DNA from: Chloroflexota bacterium
Lineage (GTDB): Archaea; Iainarchaeota; Iainarchaeia; Iainarchaeales; GCA-2688035
Direction: 5' to 3'
DNA length: 15,127 bases
Assembly: GCA_030634785.1 (NCBI GenBank)
Contig: DAOWAC010000005.1
Span: forward strand, 1-15,127
A model generated the notes under the pieces. The model was not told the DNA's origin, did no database searches, and worked only from the letters and a program-made list of their open reading frames with translations. Position numbers and translations under genes: made by a program. Below are positions 7,903 to 14,448 of this stretch, piece after piece (the stretch's first letter is position 1; each line of letters begins with the position of its first letter).

Positions 7903-7924
7903 AAAAAAAATAATGTGAAAACTT

Positions 7925-7932
7925 AATTTAAA
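7925..7932 (-). promoter_or_regulatory. TATA-like box of coaE-coaD
   Basis: The minus strand reads TTTAAATT with its centre about 26 bases from the coaE ATG and no Shine-Dalgarno site between, so transcription should start at or next to the ATG (leaderless). Confidence 0.55.
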
Positions 7933-7954
7933 CCGCGCGCAGCCTATTGAAAAC

Positions 7955-7962
7955 ATTTAAAT
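7955..7962 (+). promoter_or_regulatory. TATA-like box of the glycosyltransferase pair
   Basis: ATTTAAAT preceded by GAAAAC, about 57 bases from the TTG start. The predicted transcript would have a leader of about 30 bases containing the GAGGCG Shine-Dalgarno site. It is divergent from the coaE box 30 bases away. Confidence 0.55.
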
Positions 7963-8004
7963 TGGGGTTAAGCGTTAGATATGTATAGCTAATTGTTTTT
8001 TTAA

Positions 8005-8010
8005 GAGGCG
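8005..8010 (+). promoter_or_regulatory. Shine-Dalgarno site that decides a TTG start
   Basis: GAGGCG ends five bases before the TTG at 8016. The next in-frame ATG (8028) would be too far from it and would remove the conserved first beta strand (MKIV), so TTG is the supported start. Confidence 0.7.
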
Positions 8011-8015
8011 ATTGA

Positions 8016-9212
8016 TTGAAAATTGTAATGGTAACAAGCTGGCCACCAAGACACTGTGGAATTGCAACATATAGCCAGGATGTTGTAAAAGCTTTGAGAA
8101 AGGAAGGACATGAAGTGCATATTGTTACCTTTACTGATTGTAAGGGTAAAAAAGGTGATAAGTTTGTACACCCTGTTTTGAAGGTTAAGAAAAACAGAGA
8201 ACTTGTGGATGCTGGTTGGGATCATAAGCTTTTTGAAACCATTGCAAGGATTGAGCCAGATGTTGTTCACATCCAGCACGAGTATGGATTGTATCTTTAT
8301 GATGATGATCACAGTGCCGGACTTTTGAGACCTTTCTTTAAGTGGAAGGTTGAAACAGAAATTCCAACAGTTGTTACTTACCACAGTGTTTATACAGTGC
8401 TTGACAGAGTTGAGGCAATTTATATGGATGTTGCTTTGGAGCTGACTAATGCATGTATTGTTCATGAAGAATATCAAAAGAATAATTTGCCGATTAATAT
8501 TGGCAGGGTTCCAAACAATGTTTATGTTATCCCGCATGGAGCAAAAGATCTTGTTCCATTTATTGGTTCAAAAGAAAAATATGGTCTTGGAAGAAAAAAG
8601 GTTGTTGGACTTATTGGATGGTGGGAACCAAACAAGGGGTTTGAAAGGGTTGTAAAAGTCTGGCCAAAGATTAAGAAAGATCTTGGACCAAAAGCAATGC
8701 TTGTTGTTGCAGGAGATGCAAGACCCGGAAGCAGTTCGGGACAGATTTACAAACCAAAGCTTTTGAAGGCAATTGAAAAAAGTTCTGCAAGCAAAAGCAT
8801 TAAGATTATTACAGGAAGTTTTTCACCAGAACAGTATGATGAGGTTTTGTCAACTTTTGATTTAATGGTTTTGCCTTATAGCAGAGCTTCTCAGTCAGGA
8901 AATTTGGCTCATTCATTTGCTTTAGGTGTTCCATGTGTTGCAACTGCAATGGAAGGATTGAAGGCAGAGATTGAAAACAGCAAGGCTGGAATGACTGTCC
9001 CGCCTGGTGACGATGTTGAACTTGCAAGTGCAATAATGCACATAATGAAACATGAAAGCCTTAGGAAAAGATATGCAAAGAATGCTGCAAAATATGTTAC
9101 AAAAAAGCTTACGTGGGGAATTGTTGCAAGAAAGCACATTGCCCTTTATCAAAAATTAATTAAAGATTTGGCTGAAGAGAGACGGCCAAAGAAAAAAGAA
9201 AACCCGTTTTAG
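8016..9212 (+). CDS. Glycosyltransferase, GT4-like (GT-B fold), first of a pair
   Basis: A probable nucleotide-sugar-dependent glycosyltransferase of 398 residues, without signal peptide or membrane helix, so cytoplasmic or membrane-associated. The N-terminal Rossmann domain has TSWPPRHCGIATYSQD (7-22) and VVHIQHEYGLY (83-93); the C-terminal domain has VIPHGA (171-176), WEPNKGFERV (203-212), LPYSRASQSGNLAHSFALG (286-304) and a PPGDD loop (329-333). The classic E-x7-E pair of GT4 enzymes is not visible; Ser/Gly/His residues occupy the region. It starts at TTG and is followed after 14 bases by a paralogue. Donor and acceptor are unknown. Surface or pilin glycan synthesis is plausible from the neighbourhood but not shown. 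By eye, Lys AAG codons are commoner than in the pilus genes. Confidence 0.88.
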   Translation: MKIVMVTSWPPRHCGIATYSQDVVKALRKEGHEVHIVTFTDCKGKKGDKFVHPVLKVKKNRELVDAGWDHKLFETIARIEPDVVHIQHEYGLYLYDDDHSAGLLRPFFKWKVETEIPTVVTYHSVYTVLDRVEAIYMDVALELTNACIVHEEYQKNNLPINIGRVPNNVYVIPHGAKDLVPFIGSKEKYGLGRKKVVGLIGWWEPNKGFERVVKVWPKIKKDLGPKAMLVVAGDARPGSSSGQIYKPKLLKAIEKSSASKSIKIITGSFSPEQYDEVLSTFDLMVLPYSRASQSGNLAHSFALGVPCVATAMEGLKAEIENSKAGMTVPPGDDVELASAIMHIMKHESLRKRYAKNAAKYVTKKLTWGIVARKHIALYQKLIKDLAEERRPKKKENPF

Positions 9213-9219
9213 GGGAGGG
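9212..9219 (+). promoter_or_regulatory. Shine-Dalgarno site before the second TTG-started glycosyltransferase
   Basis: GGGGAGGG begins at the last base of the preceding stop codon and ends seven bases before TTG 9227. No in-frame ATG lies near; the first internal Met is far into the protein, so the TTG start is well supported. Confidence 0.75.
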
Positions 9220-9226
9220 TTGGGAA

Positions 9227-10396
9227 TTGAGAAAAACAGACTGGGTTCATTTCCTCGGCAGCTATCCGCCGCGTGAATGTGGAATTGCTACTTTTACACA
9301 GGACATTGTACATGCGATTGAGGAAAAAAAGAACCCTGGGCTCGAATGCAAGGTTGCAGCAATGAATGAAAACCTTTACAACACTTATAGTTATCCAAAA
9401 AATGTAAATATGCAAATTGATCAGGATGATCAGGAATCATATTTAATTGCTGCTGAAAAACTAAATAAGAGCAAAAGAAGTAAGGTTGTTTGCCTGCAGC
9501 ATGAGTTTGGATTGTTTGGTGGAGACTTTGGAGAGTATATTATTCCTTTTTTGGAAGAACTTGACAAGCCTGTTGTTACGACATTTCACAGTATTTTACC
9601 AGGAAATCCTGATATTGAAAGGCAAAGAAAGTACGTTGTGAAAAAAATTTGTCAGAATTCTGCAAAAGTTGTTTCAATAAGCGGTTATGGTAAAGATATT
9701 TTGATGAACAAGTATGGTATTCCTGAAAGCAAGATTGCAGTAATACCACACGGAGTCCCACATATTCCATTTAGAGAAGAAACAAAAGCAAAGAAAGAAC
9801 TTGGAATGCATAACAGAAAGGTTTTGTCAACTTTTGGTTTGATGGATAGGAGAAAGGGAATTCATTATGCAATAAGAGCAATGCCCCGTATAATAGAAGA
9901 AAATCCTAATGCGTTGTATATGGTAATTGGTGAAACACATCCTGTTGTCAGAAAACACCATGGAGAAAAATACCGAAATTATTTAAGAAAACTTGTAAAA
10001 GAGCTTAACTTAAAAGACCATGTTAAATTTGAAAACAGATTCCTTTCCTTGGAAGAATTGTGCAAATATATACAGGCAACTGATGTATACCTGACTCCAT
10101 ACTATGATCCAAACCAAATAAGCTCAGGAACATTAGCATATGCAGTTGGTTCAGGAACAGCCTGTGTTGCAACTCCTTTCCTTTATGCAAAAGATGTTTT
10201 AAGACACGGAAGAGGATCTCTTGTAAAATTTAAAAGCAGTAAGTGTATGGCAACAGCAGTAAACAAAATACTTTCAAACAGAAAATTAAGATTAAAACTT
10301 GAAAGAAATGCATTTAATTACACAAAAGGCTGGCATTGGCCCGAAATAGGCGCAAGTTATATTGATCTTTTTGACCAAGTTTGCAATGCAAAATAG
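9227..10396 (+). CDS. Glycosyltransferase, GT4-like (GT-B fold), second of a pair
   Basis: A 389-residue GT-B enzyme. Motifs: GSYPPRECGIATFTQD (11-26), VCLQHEFGLFGGDFGEY (88-104), VIPHGVPHIPF (172-182), FGLMDRRKGIHYAI (203-216), IGETHPVVRKHHGEKYR (234-250) and YYDPNQISSGTLAYAVGSG (292-310). These are the hallmarks of a widespread GT4 subfamily whose members begin with a PPRECGIATFT motif. The canonical E-x7-E is replaced by a Q-I-S-S-G-T-L-A pattern that is usual in this subfamily. It shares the PPRxCGIATxxQD and QHExGL segments with the preceding gene, so the two are paralogues, and the 14-base gap puts them in one operon. Substrates are unknown; sequential addition of two sugars to one acceptor is one possibility (inference). 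Confidence 0.9.
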   Translation: MRKTDWVHFLGSYPPRECGIATFTQDIVHAIEEKKNPGLECKVAAMNENLYNTYSYPKNVNMQIDQDDQESYLIAAEKLNKSKRSKVVCLQHEFGLFGGDFGEYIIPFLEELDKPVVTTFHSILPGNPDIERQRKYVVKKICQNSAKVVSISGYGKDILMNKYGIPESKIAVIPHGVPHIPFREETKAKKELGMHNRKVLSTFGLMDRRKGIHYAIRAMPRIIEENPNALYMVIGETHPVVRKHHGEKYRNYLRKLVKELNLKDHVKFENRFLSLEELCKYIQATDVYLTPYYDPNQISSGTLAYAVGSGTACVATPFLYAKDVLRHGRGSLVKFKSSKCMATAVNKILSNRKLRLKLERNAFNYTKGWHWPEIGASYIDLFDQVCNAK

Positions 10397-10402
10397 GCAA
10401 TG

Positions 10403-10428
10403 GCAATCTTTTGCTTTGCTTCTTTTTT
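10403..10428 (+). terminator. Probable terminator of the glycosyltransferase operon
   Basis: A small hairpin (GCAA, loop TCTT, TTGC at 10403-10414) is followed by a T-rich stretch with six consecutive T at 10423-10428. The stem is weak; the T-tract is the main evidence. Confidence 0.45.
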
Positions 10429-10455
10429 ATTTGCCTTCAACCGCATTGGGTTAGC

Positions 10456-10463
10456 TTTTTAAA
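10456..10463 (+). promoter_or_regulatory. TATA-like box of the KaiC-like operon
   Basis: TTTTTAAA, about 27 bases upstream of a predicted transcription start near 10486, giving a leader of about 25 bases that carries GGTG (10501-10504) as Shine-Dalgarno site. Confidence 0.55.
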
Positions 10464-10511
10464 GAAGTTAATGTCTATATCTTCAAAGAATTGAAAAAGC
10501 GGTGCATGCAA

Positions 10512-11210
10512 ATGGTAGAACCAATTAGAACCAAGACAGGTGTTCCAGGTCTTGACGAAATACTTTATGGGGGAATACCACAAAATAATCTTGTGGTTAT
10601 AAGCGGTGACCCTGGTTCCGGAAAAACAGGACTTGTGCTTGAATATCTTTACAATGGTGTAATAAAGTATAATGAGCCAGGTTTGTATATTTCACTAGAA
10701 GAATCTGCTGAGGAAATAATCGGATTTGCAGAACTCTTTGGCTGGGATATTAAGGCACTTATTGACAAAAAATTGCTTAATATTATTACTGTTGAATTGT
10801 ATGATTTTGACAAGCTTAAAAACACAATTGAAGACGAAGTAAACAGACTTGGCGCAAAAAGACTGGTAATAGACCCAGGAGTTGTTTTCAGACTTTACTT
10901 TGACAGAGAACTTGATGCAAGAAAAAGAATTCTTTCACTTGGAAGAATGCTGAAAAGGATTGGATGCACAGCAATAATAACAAACGAAATAAGTCTTGAA
11001 AAATCAAGTAGCCTTTTTGGACTTGAAGAATACGTAGCTGACGGCGTAATTTTGTTGTACCATACAAAATTGGAAGACAGGTTTATCAGAAGCATTGGAA
11101 TTTTAAAAATGCGGGGAACAAAAATTAGTGAAAAATTGCACCCGATAAGAATTACAGATACAGGAGTAAAGGTTTTAGCAAAACAAGAACTATTTGAGGA
11201 CGTAAAGTGA
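10512..11210 (+). CDS. KaiC-like RecA-superfamily ATPase (single domain)
   Basis: A 232-residue, one-domain KaiC/RadA-related ATPase. It begins with TGVPGLDEILYGGIP (9-23), then Walker A GDPGSGKT (32-39), the KaiC-type acidic pair in SLEESAEE (Glu63, Glu64), FGWD (76-79), Walker B RLVID (117-121) and the family's end motif KMRGTKISEKLHPIRIT (199-215). Catalytic features appear intact. I chose ATG 10512 because GGTG at 10501-10504 is seven bases upstream; a TTG at 10491 and an ATG at 10506 are possible but poorly placed. The stop codon abuts the next gene's ATG, so the two proteins are likely made together. Such archaeal proteins are usually assigned to signalling or to regulation of motility and surface machines (ArlH is one), but no specific role is visible. 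Confidence 0.9.
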   Translation: MVEPIRTKTGVPGLDEILYGGIPQNNLVVISGDPGSGKTGLVLEYLYNGVIKYNEPGLYISLEESAEEIIGFAELFGWDIKALIDKKLLNIITVELYDFDKLKNTIEDEVNRLGAKRLVIDPGVVFRLYFDRELDARKRILSLGRMLKRIGCTAIITNEISLEKSSSLFGLEEYVADGVILLYHTKLEDRFIRSIGILKMRGTKISEKLHPIRITDTGVKVLAKQELFEDVK

Positions 11211-11873
11211 ATGATTAAAGAAATTAAGGTTCCAAAACTTGTGAAGAAAAAGAAAACACAAGCTGAACAAATTGACGAGCTAATGGCATATATTGAACAA
11301 GGCGGTTCGATTGGAATGCAAATGGAAAAAAAATTAGAGGGCCTTCCTGAAAAATATGTTGTTTTGCTGATAATAGACCATGACAAATATGACCTGCTTA
11401 TTGCAAACATTGTTAAGAATTTTACCAAAAAAGGATTTTCAGGAATTTTTGTGACCTTGAACAAAGATGGTGAAGACCTTATTGCAATGCTGGAAAAAAA
11501 CAAGGTTGATTGCACAAACCTTTTTGTTATTGATGCAGTTTCAAAAAAAGGGACAACTCCAAAAGCAGGTAATAACATTTCCTATGTTGATTCGCCACAG
11601 AATCTTACAGAATTAGAAGCACAAATAATCGATTTTGCCAAAAAGATGCAACCTGAAAAAAGCTTTCTTGTAGTAGACAGTCTTTCAACATTACTTGTTT
11701 ATAACGCAGAAAAAACTATTGAAAAATTTGTGCATGGACTTGGAGAAAAAATGAAAGAACTTGGTTTCAAAACTGTTTTTACCATAAGAAGCAAAACCAG
11801 ACCTGAAATAATGGACGTATTGATACAGTTCAGTGACAAAGTAGTAAGAACCAGTGCAAAAATTAATCCGTGA
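11211..11873 (+). CDS. P-loop-less KaiC/RecA-fold protein, partner of the upstream ATPase
   Basis: A 220-residue protein whose pattern follows the KaiC fold. A basic helical N-terminus (1-45) precedes a first strand, YVVLLIIDHDKYDLLIANIV (49-68), at the place of the Walker A strand-loop-helix but with no GxxGxGKT. A later strand, SFLVVDSLSTLLVYN (151-165), is a typical Walker B with Asp156, and TVFTIRSKTRPE (188-199) follows. It is therefore probably a non-hydrolysing pseudo-ATPase. The ATG directly follows the upstream TGA, which argues for a complex with the active KaiC-like protein. Its last 11 bases overlap the end of the convergent gene on the minus strand. Function unknown. Confidence 0.8.
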   Translation: MIKEIKVPKLVKKKKTQAEQIDELMAYIEQGGSIGMQMEKKLEGLPEKYVVLLIIDHDKYDLLIANIVKNFTKKGFSGIFVTLNKDGEDLIAMLEKNKVDCTNLFVIDAVSKKGTTPKAGNNISYVDSPQNLTELEAQIIDFAKKMQPEKSFLVVDSLSTLLVYNAEKTIEKFVHGLGEKMKELGFKTVFTIRSKTRPEIMDVLIQFSDKVVRTSAKINP

Positions 11874-13149
11874 GTAAAACATTTTTTTCAAAAACTTTGC
11901 TTAAAAGAGTTTGAATTTCAAGTTTTGAGTTTGCAACAACAGATTGAGAAGTTTTAATTTCAGTTTTTGCTGTAACAATATCACTTTCTGTCTGATTCTT
12001 TTTTTCAGCAAGTTCTTTTAATGAAACAAAAAGCGTTGATTCTTTTTCACCAGCAGGAGAAGAAACAAACTGTTTTTCAATTGCAAAAATTTCTGAATCA
12101 ATTTTGTTTAATTTCCAAAAAGATTCGGAAAAAAAATCAAACGAAAGAAGTTCTGAAATTACTGCAAGCTTTTTTTCTTTTTCCTTTGGCTTAAGTTCAA
12201 TTAACCCTGAATCAATTGCAGTTTTTGTTTCAAGCAAAACTGACTTTAAAGTTTCTGCTTTTGGATCAAGCTTTAATGCGTTTACAGGATTGAGCAAAAG
12301 CTTGTTTAGGAACGAAGCCTGTTTTTCCGGAAGCAAAATTTTTCTTGCCTTTACAGCTTTGTCAAGTCTGTGAAGAGGCTTTTCAATTTTTGCAAAAATG
12401 TCAAGAATTTCTGTTTTTGCATTTTGTTTATTCCGCAAAAGTTCTGCCTTTCGTTCATTCAAAGAAGCAATTTCCTTAAATTCAGGACCCTGTTTTAAGT
12501 CATTTAATTCTGATTCAAGCCTGGTTTTTTTTAAAGCAAAATCTTCGCGACTTTTTTCAAGCAAAGTAATTGATTCAGTTTCCTTTGCAGATGTTTTTTC
12601 GTTTGTTTCAATTAAAGAAAGCAATTCTTTCAATTTTTCTTCGGCAAAAACCGCACTGTTTTTGTCAAAAAAATCTTTAAGCTTGTGAAAGGAAGCATTT
12701 ACCTGCTTTAAGTTTTCTCCGATGTTTTTCATTTCTTCCTTAAAAGAAATTCCTGCATATGCAACGTTTTTTCCAAAGTGACCTGCCTGTTGCATTGCCT
12801 GAATTGATTCAAGACAATAAGTCCTCAATTCTTCAGGATTTTCTGTATTTGGAGGATTCAATTTTTTAAGCAAGGGAAACAACTGCTTTAATGCATTGGT
12901 CTTTGCAGTGCTTACAATCCGGTCAAGTCTGCCACTTTTTCCAGAAGATTCTGCAACACCAAGACTTTCAAGCATGGATTTTGTTTCCTTCCAAAGATGC
13001 CTTATTTCAGAAAATATTTTAGCAGCTTCTTCAAGAAGATTTTTTTTCCTTGCACTAGCTTCTTTTTCAAGAAGTTCCCTTGTTTGACCAAGCTCCAGCT
13101 CTATTTGTTCAGGTTCTTTTTTTCCAAAAATGTTTCCAAAAATTCCCAT
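11863..13149 (-). CDS. Coiled-coil protein of unknown function
   Basis: A 428-residue protein that I do not assign to a family. It begins MGIFGNIFGKKEPEQIE, a short hydrophobic/amphipathic start without a true signal peptide, and is then almost wholly helical, rich in Lys, Glu, Leu and Ser. Long coiled-coil-like stretches lie around 20-65, 135-260 and 360-420, separated by segments with prolines (LNPPNTENPEE near 97-107). There are no visible catalytic motifs or membrane helices. The coding frame is clear: long, free of stops, and using the same codons as its neighbours, with only short shadow frames opposite. A TATA-like box about 29 bases upstream and no Shine-Dalgarno site suggest a leaderless mRNA. 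It stands alone between convergent and divergent plus-strand genes. A structural or scaffold role, possibly at the membrane through its N-terminus, is a guess. Confidence 0.8.
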   Translation of the reverse strand: MGIFGNIFGKKEPEQIELELGQTRELLEKEASARKKNLLEEAAKIFSEIRHLWKETKSMLESLGVAESSGKSGRLDRIVSTAKTNALKQLFPLLKKLNPPNTENPEELRTYCLESIQAMQQAGHFGKNVAYAGISFKEEMKNIGENLKQVNASFHKLKDFFDKNSAVFAEEKLKELLSLIETNEKTSAKETESITLLEKSREDFALKKTRLESELNDLKQGPEFKEIASLNERKAELLRNKQNAKTEILDIFAKIEKPLHRLDKAVKARKILLPEKQASFLNKLLLNPVNALKLDPKAETLKSVLLETKTAIDSGLIELKPKEKEKKLAVISELLSFDFFSESFWKLNKIDSEIFAIEKQFVSSPAGEKESTLFVSLKELAEKKNQTESDIVTAKTEIKTSQSVVANSKLEIQTLLSKVFEKNVLLTD

Positions 13150-13174
13150 TGTAATAAAATAAAGAATAAAAGGG

Positions 13175-13182
13175 ATTTAAAG
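13175..13182 (-). promoter_or_regulatory. TATA-like box of the coiled-coil gene
   Basis: The minus strand reads CTTTAAAT, centred about 29 bases before the ATG at 13149, in a gap without a Shine-Dalgarno site. This fits a leaderless or nearly leaderless transcript. Confidence 0.5.
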
Positions 13183-13235
13183 CCTTCAGGAAGACAGGTT
13201 TAGCGGAAATTTACTCAAGGGAAGCTTAAAAACCC

Positions 13236-13242
13236 TTTTAAA
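13236..13242 (+). promoter_or_regulatory. TATA-like box of the nuclease gene
   Basis: TTTTAAA centred about 28 bases before ATG 13267, preceded by AAAAACCC. It predicts a start of transcription at or next to the ATG. GTGA at 13257-13260 could instead act as a Shine-Dalgarno site if transcription begins further upstream. Confidence 0.5.
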
Positions 13243-13266
13243 CAAAAAATCCTGCAGTGAAAGCAA

Positions 13267-13929
13267 ATGTTTGATTTTAACAAAATGGTTACGGCACACC
13301 TTACAAAAGGAGGAAGCTGGAAAAAAAGTGTTGGAAGATATTATCCAAGCGAAGTAGGAGGCTGTATGAGAAAGGTCTGGTATAGCTATTTTTATCCAAC
13401 CGAATTACAGCCAGAGCTTTTGAAAATTTTTGAAATGGGAAATAGGATACACGATTTTGTAGTAGATGTTTTGGAAAGCGAAAAAAACCAAGAAGTGCAA
13501 TTACTAAAAAGCGAGTTTCCATTAAAAATTGAAACACCTGATTTTACAATAAGTGGCAGAGTTGATGACCTTGTTCTAGTAAAAACAAGCGGAAAAACAG
13601 TTGTAGTAGAAGTAAAGTCAACAAAAAGCATTGACTATGTAAAAGAAGCAAACGAAGCACATGTTATGCAATTGCAATTATACATGCATGCAACAGGAAT
13701 CCACAACGGAATCGTGTTGTATATTGACAAGGGAAATCTTCAAAGCAAACAATTTGAAGTTAACTACAGTGAAGAAGAAGTAAATGTAATAATGGAAAGA
13801 TTTAAGCAAATGCACCAGTTACTTACCCAAAAACTTTTACCAATAGACGAAGCCAAAAAGAACGAAAAAAAACAATGGCTTTGCCGCTTTTGTGAGTATG
13901 CAGAAAAATGCGAAAAGAACGAAGCATGA
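13267..13929 (+). CDS. Cas4/RecB-like PD-(D/E)XK nuclease with Fe-S cysteines
   Basis: A 220-residue stand-alone nuclease-type protein. Motifs in order: YYPSEVGGCMRKVWY (25-39) with Cys33, GNRIHDF with His62, GRVDD with Asp100, VVVEVKSTK with Glu115 and Lys117, and QLQLY (Gln135 to Tyr139). The end is WLCRFCEYAEKC with Cys206, Cys209 and Cys215. The D...ExK core and Q-x3-Y match the RecB/Cas4 nuclease family, and one N-terminal plus three C-terminal cysteines fit the 4Fe-4S cluster of Cas4/AddB-type proteins. Expected activity is single-strand DNA exonuclease in repair or processing. No CRISPR array or other cas gene is in the window, so it is more likely a house-keeping Cas4-like protein. 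The split-barrel gene follows after 29 bases. Confidence 0.88.
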   Translation: MFDFNKMVTAHLTKGGSWKKSVGRYYPSEVGGCMRKVWYSYFYPTELQPELLKIFEMGNRIHDFVVDVLESEKNQEVQLLKSEFPLKIETPDFTISGRVDDLVLVKTSGKTVVVEVKSTKSIDYVKEANEAHVMQLQLYMHATGIHNGIVLYIDKGNLQSKQFEVNYSEEEVNVIMERFKQMHQLLTQKLLPIDEAKKNEKKQWLCRFCEYAEKCEKNEA

Positions 13930-13958
13930 GCAAATTAAAAAAAATGGAGAAATGTTAA

Positions 13959-14363
13959 ATGAAAATTCCTGAAAAAATTCAAAAAGTAATAGCAGAACAG
14001 ACCCTGCACTTAATAGCAACAGCTTCCAAAAAAGGAAAGCCAAATTTAATTTATGTAAAGTTTCTCAAAGTATTCAGTAAAACACAGTTAATGATTGCAG
14101 ACAATAAGTTTTTCAAAACCGAAAAAAACCTGCTTGAAAATCCAAAAATAGCCATTGTTGTTTTTGACAAAAAAGAAGGAAGGACATACCAGTTAAAAGG
14201 CAGTGTTGAAATTTTCAAAGAAGGCAGTGTTTTTGAAGAATGTGTTAAATGGGTTAAAAAAACAAGAATTAAGGAAGCAAAATCTGCAATGGTTCCAAAA
14301 GCAGCCGTTTTAATGAATGTTAAAGAAATATATTGCGGTGCTGAAAAAATAGAAGAAGATTAG
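13959..14363 (+). CDS. Pyridoxamine 5'-phosphate oxidase-like split-barrel protein
   Basis: A 134-residue protein of the PNPOx-like, FMN-binding split-barrel superfamily, recognised from its strand order: HLIATASKKGKPNLIYVKF (17-35), LMIADNKFFKTEKNLLENP (44-62), KIAIVVFDKK (63-72), YQLKGSVEIF (77-86) and AAVLMNVKEIY (115-125). Members bind FMN, F420 or heme, or have unknown ligands. It is too short and lacks the C-terminal substrate part of true PdxH, so pyridoxamine oxidation should not be assumed. GGAG at 13946-13949, nine bases before the ATG, is the likely Shine-Dalgarno site. It probably shares a transcript with the nuclease, though a functional link is not evident. Confidence 0.82.
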   Translation: MKIPEKIQKVIAEQTLHLIATASKKGKPNLIYVKFLKVFSKTQLMIADNKFFKTEKNLLENPKIAIVVFDKKEGRTYQLKGSVEIFKEGSVFEECVKWVKKTRIKEAKSAMVPKAAVLMNVKEIYCGAEKIEED

Positions 14364-14391
14364 CAGCTGATTTAAAAAAAAGATAAAAGAA

Positions 14392-14404
14392 GGGAAAATT
14401 TCCC
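14392..14404. terminator. GGGAAA/TTTCCC inverted repeat between convergent genes
   Basis: GGGAAA, one base, TTTCCC: a compact palindrome 29 bases after the split-barrel gene stop. It has no clear T-tract on the plus strand, so a terminator role is weak. It resembles the neighbouring hairpin at 14429-14448. Confidence 0.3.
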
Positions 14405-14406
14405 GA

Positions 14407-14448
14407 ATTCGATTAAAAATAGAAAAAGAAAGGGAATTGTTTCCCTTT
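14407..14448 (-). terminator. Hairpin terminator of the PPDK gene
   Basis: A perfect eight-base stem, AAAGGGAA/TTCCCTTT with a four-base loop (14429-14448), overlaps the first base of the PPDK stop codon. On the minus strand it is followed by a T-rich stretch (CTTTTTCTATTTTTAAT). The stem plus T-tract makes a good terminator candidate. Confidence 0.65.

Noticed and set aside
8001..8537. Minus-strand open frame of 178 codons overlapping the first glycosyltransferase
   Set aside because: Asn/Cys/Ile-rich translation with no family features, fully inside a well-supported glycosyltransferase gene.
10895..11578. Open frame of 227 codons on the minus strand across the KaiC-like pair
   Set aside because: Its Phe/Ser/Ile-rich composition is the reverse reading of Lys/Glu/Asn-rich genes. 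Both plus-strand proteins have coherent motifs.
12104..12688. Two plus-strand open frames (12104-12373, 12398-12688) opposite the coiled-coil gene
   Set aside because: Phe/Ser-rich shadows without Shine-Dalgarno sites, broken into pieces. The minus-strand frame is far longer and continuous.
13267..13929. A CRISPR-Cas locus suggested by the Cas4-like nuclease
   Set aside because: No regularly spaced repeats and no cas1, cas2 or effector gene in the window. Stand-alone Cas4-like proteins are common in archaea.
14407..14412. EcoRI-like palindrome within CGAATTCG between convergent genes as a possible operator
   Set aside because: A short palindrome expected by chance in AT-rich DNA. It lies between two gene ends, not at a promoter.
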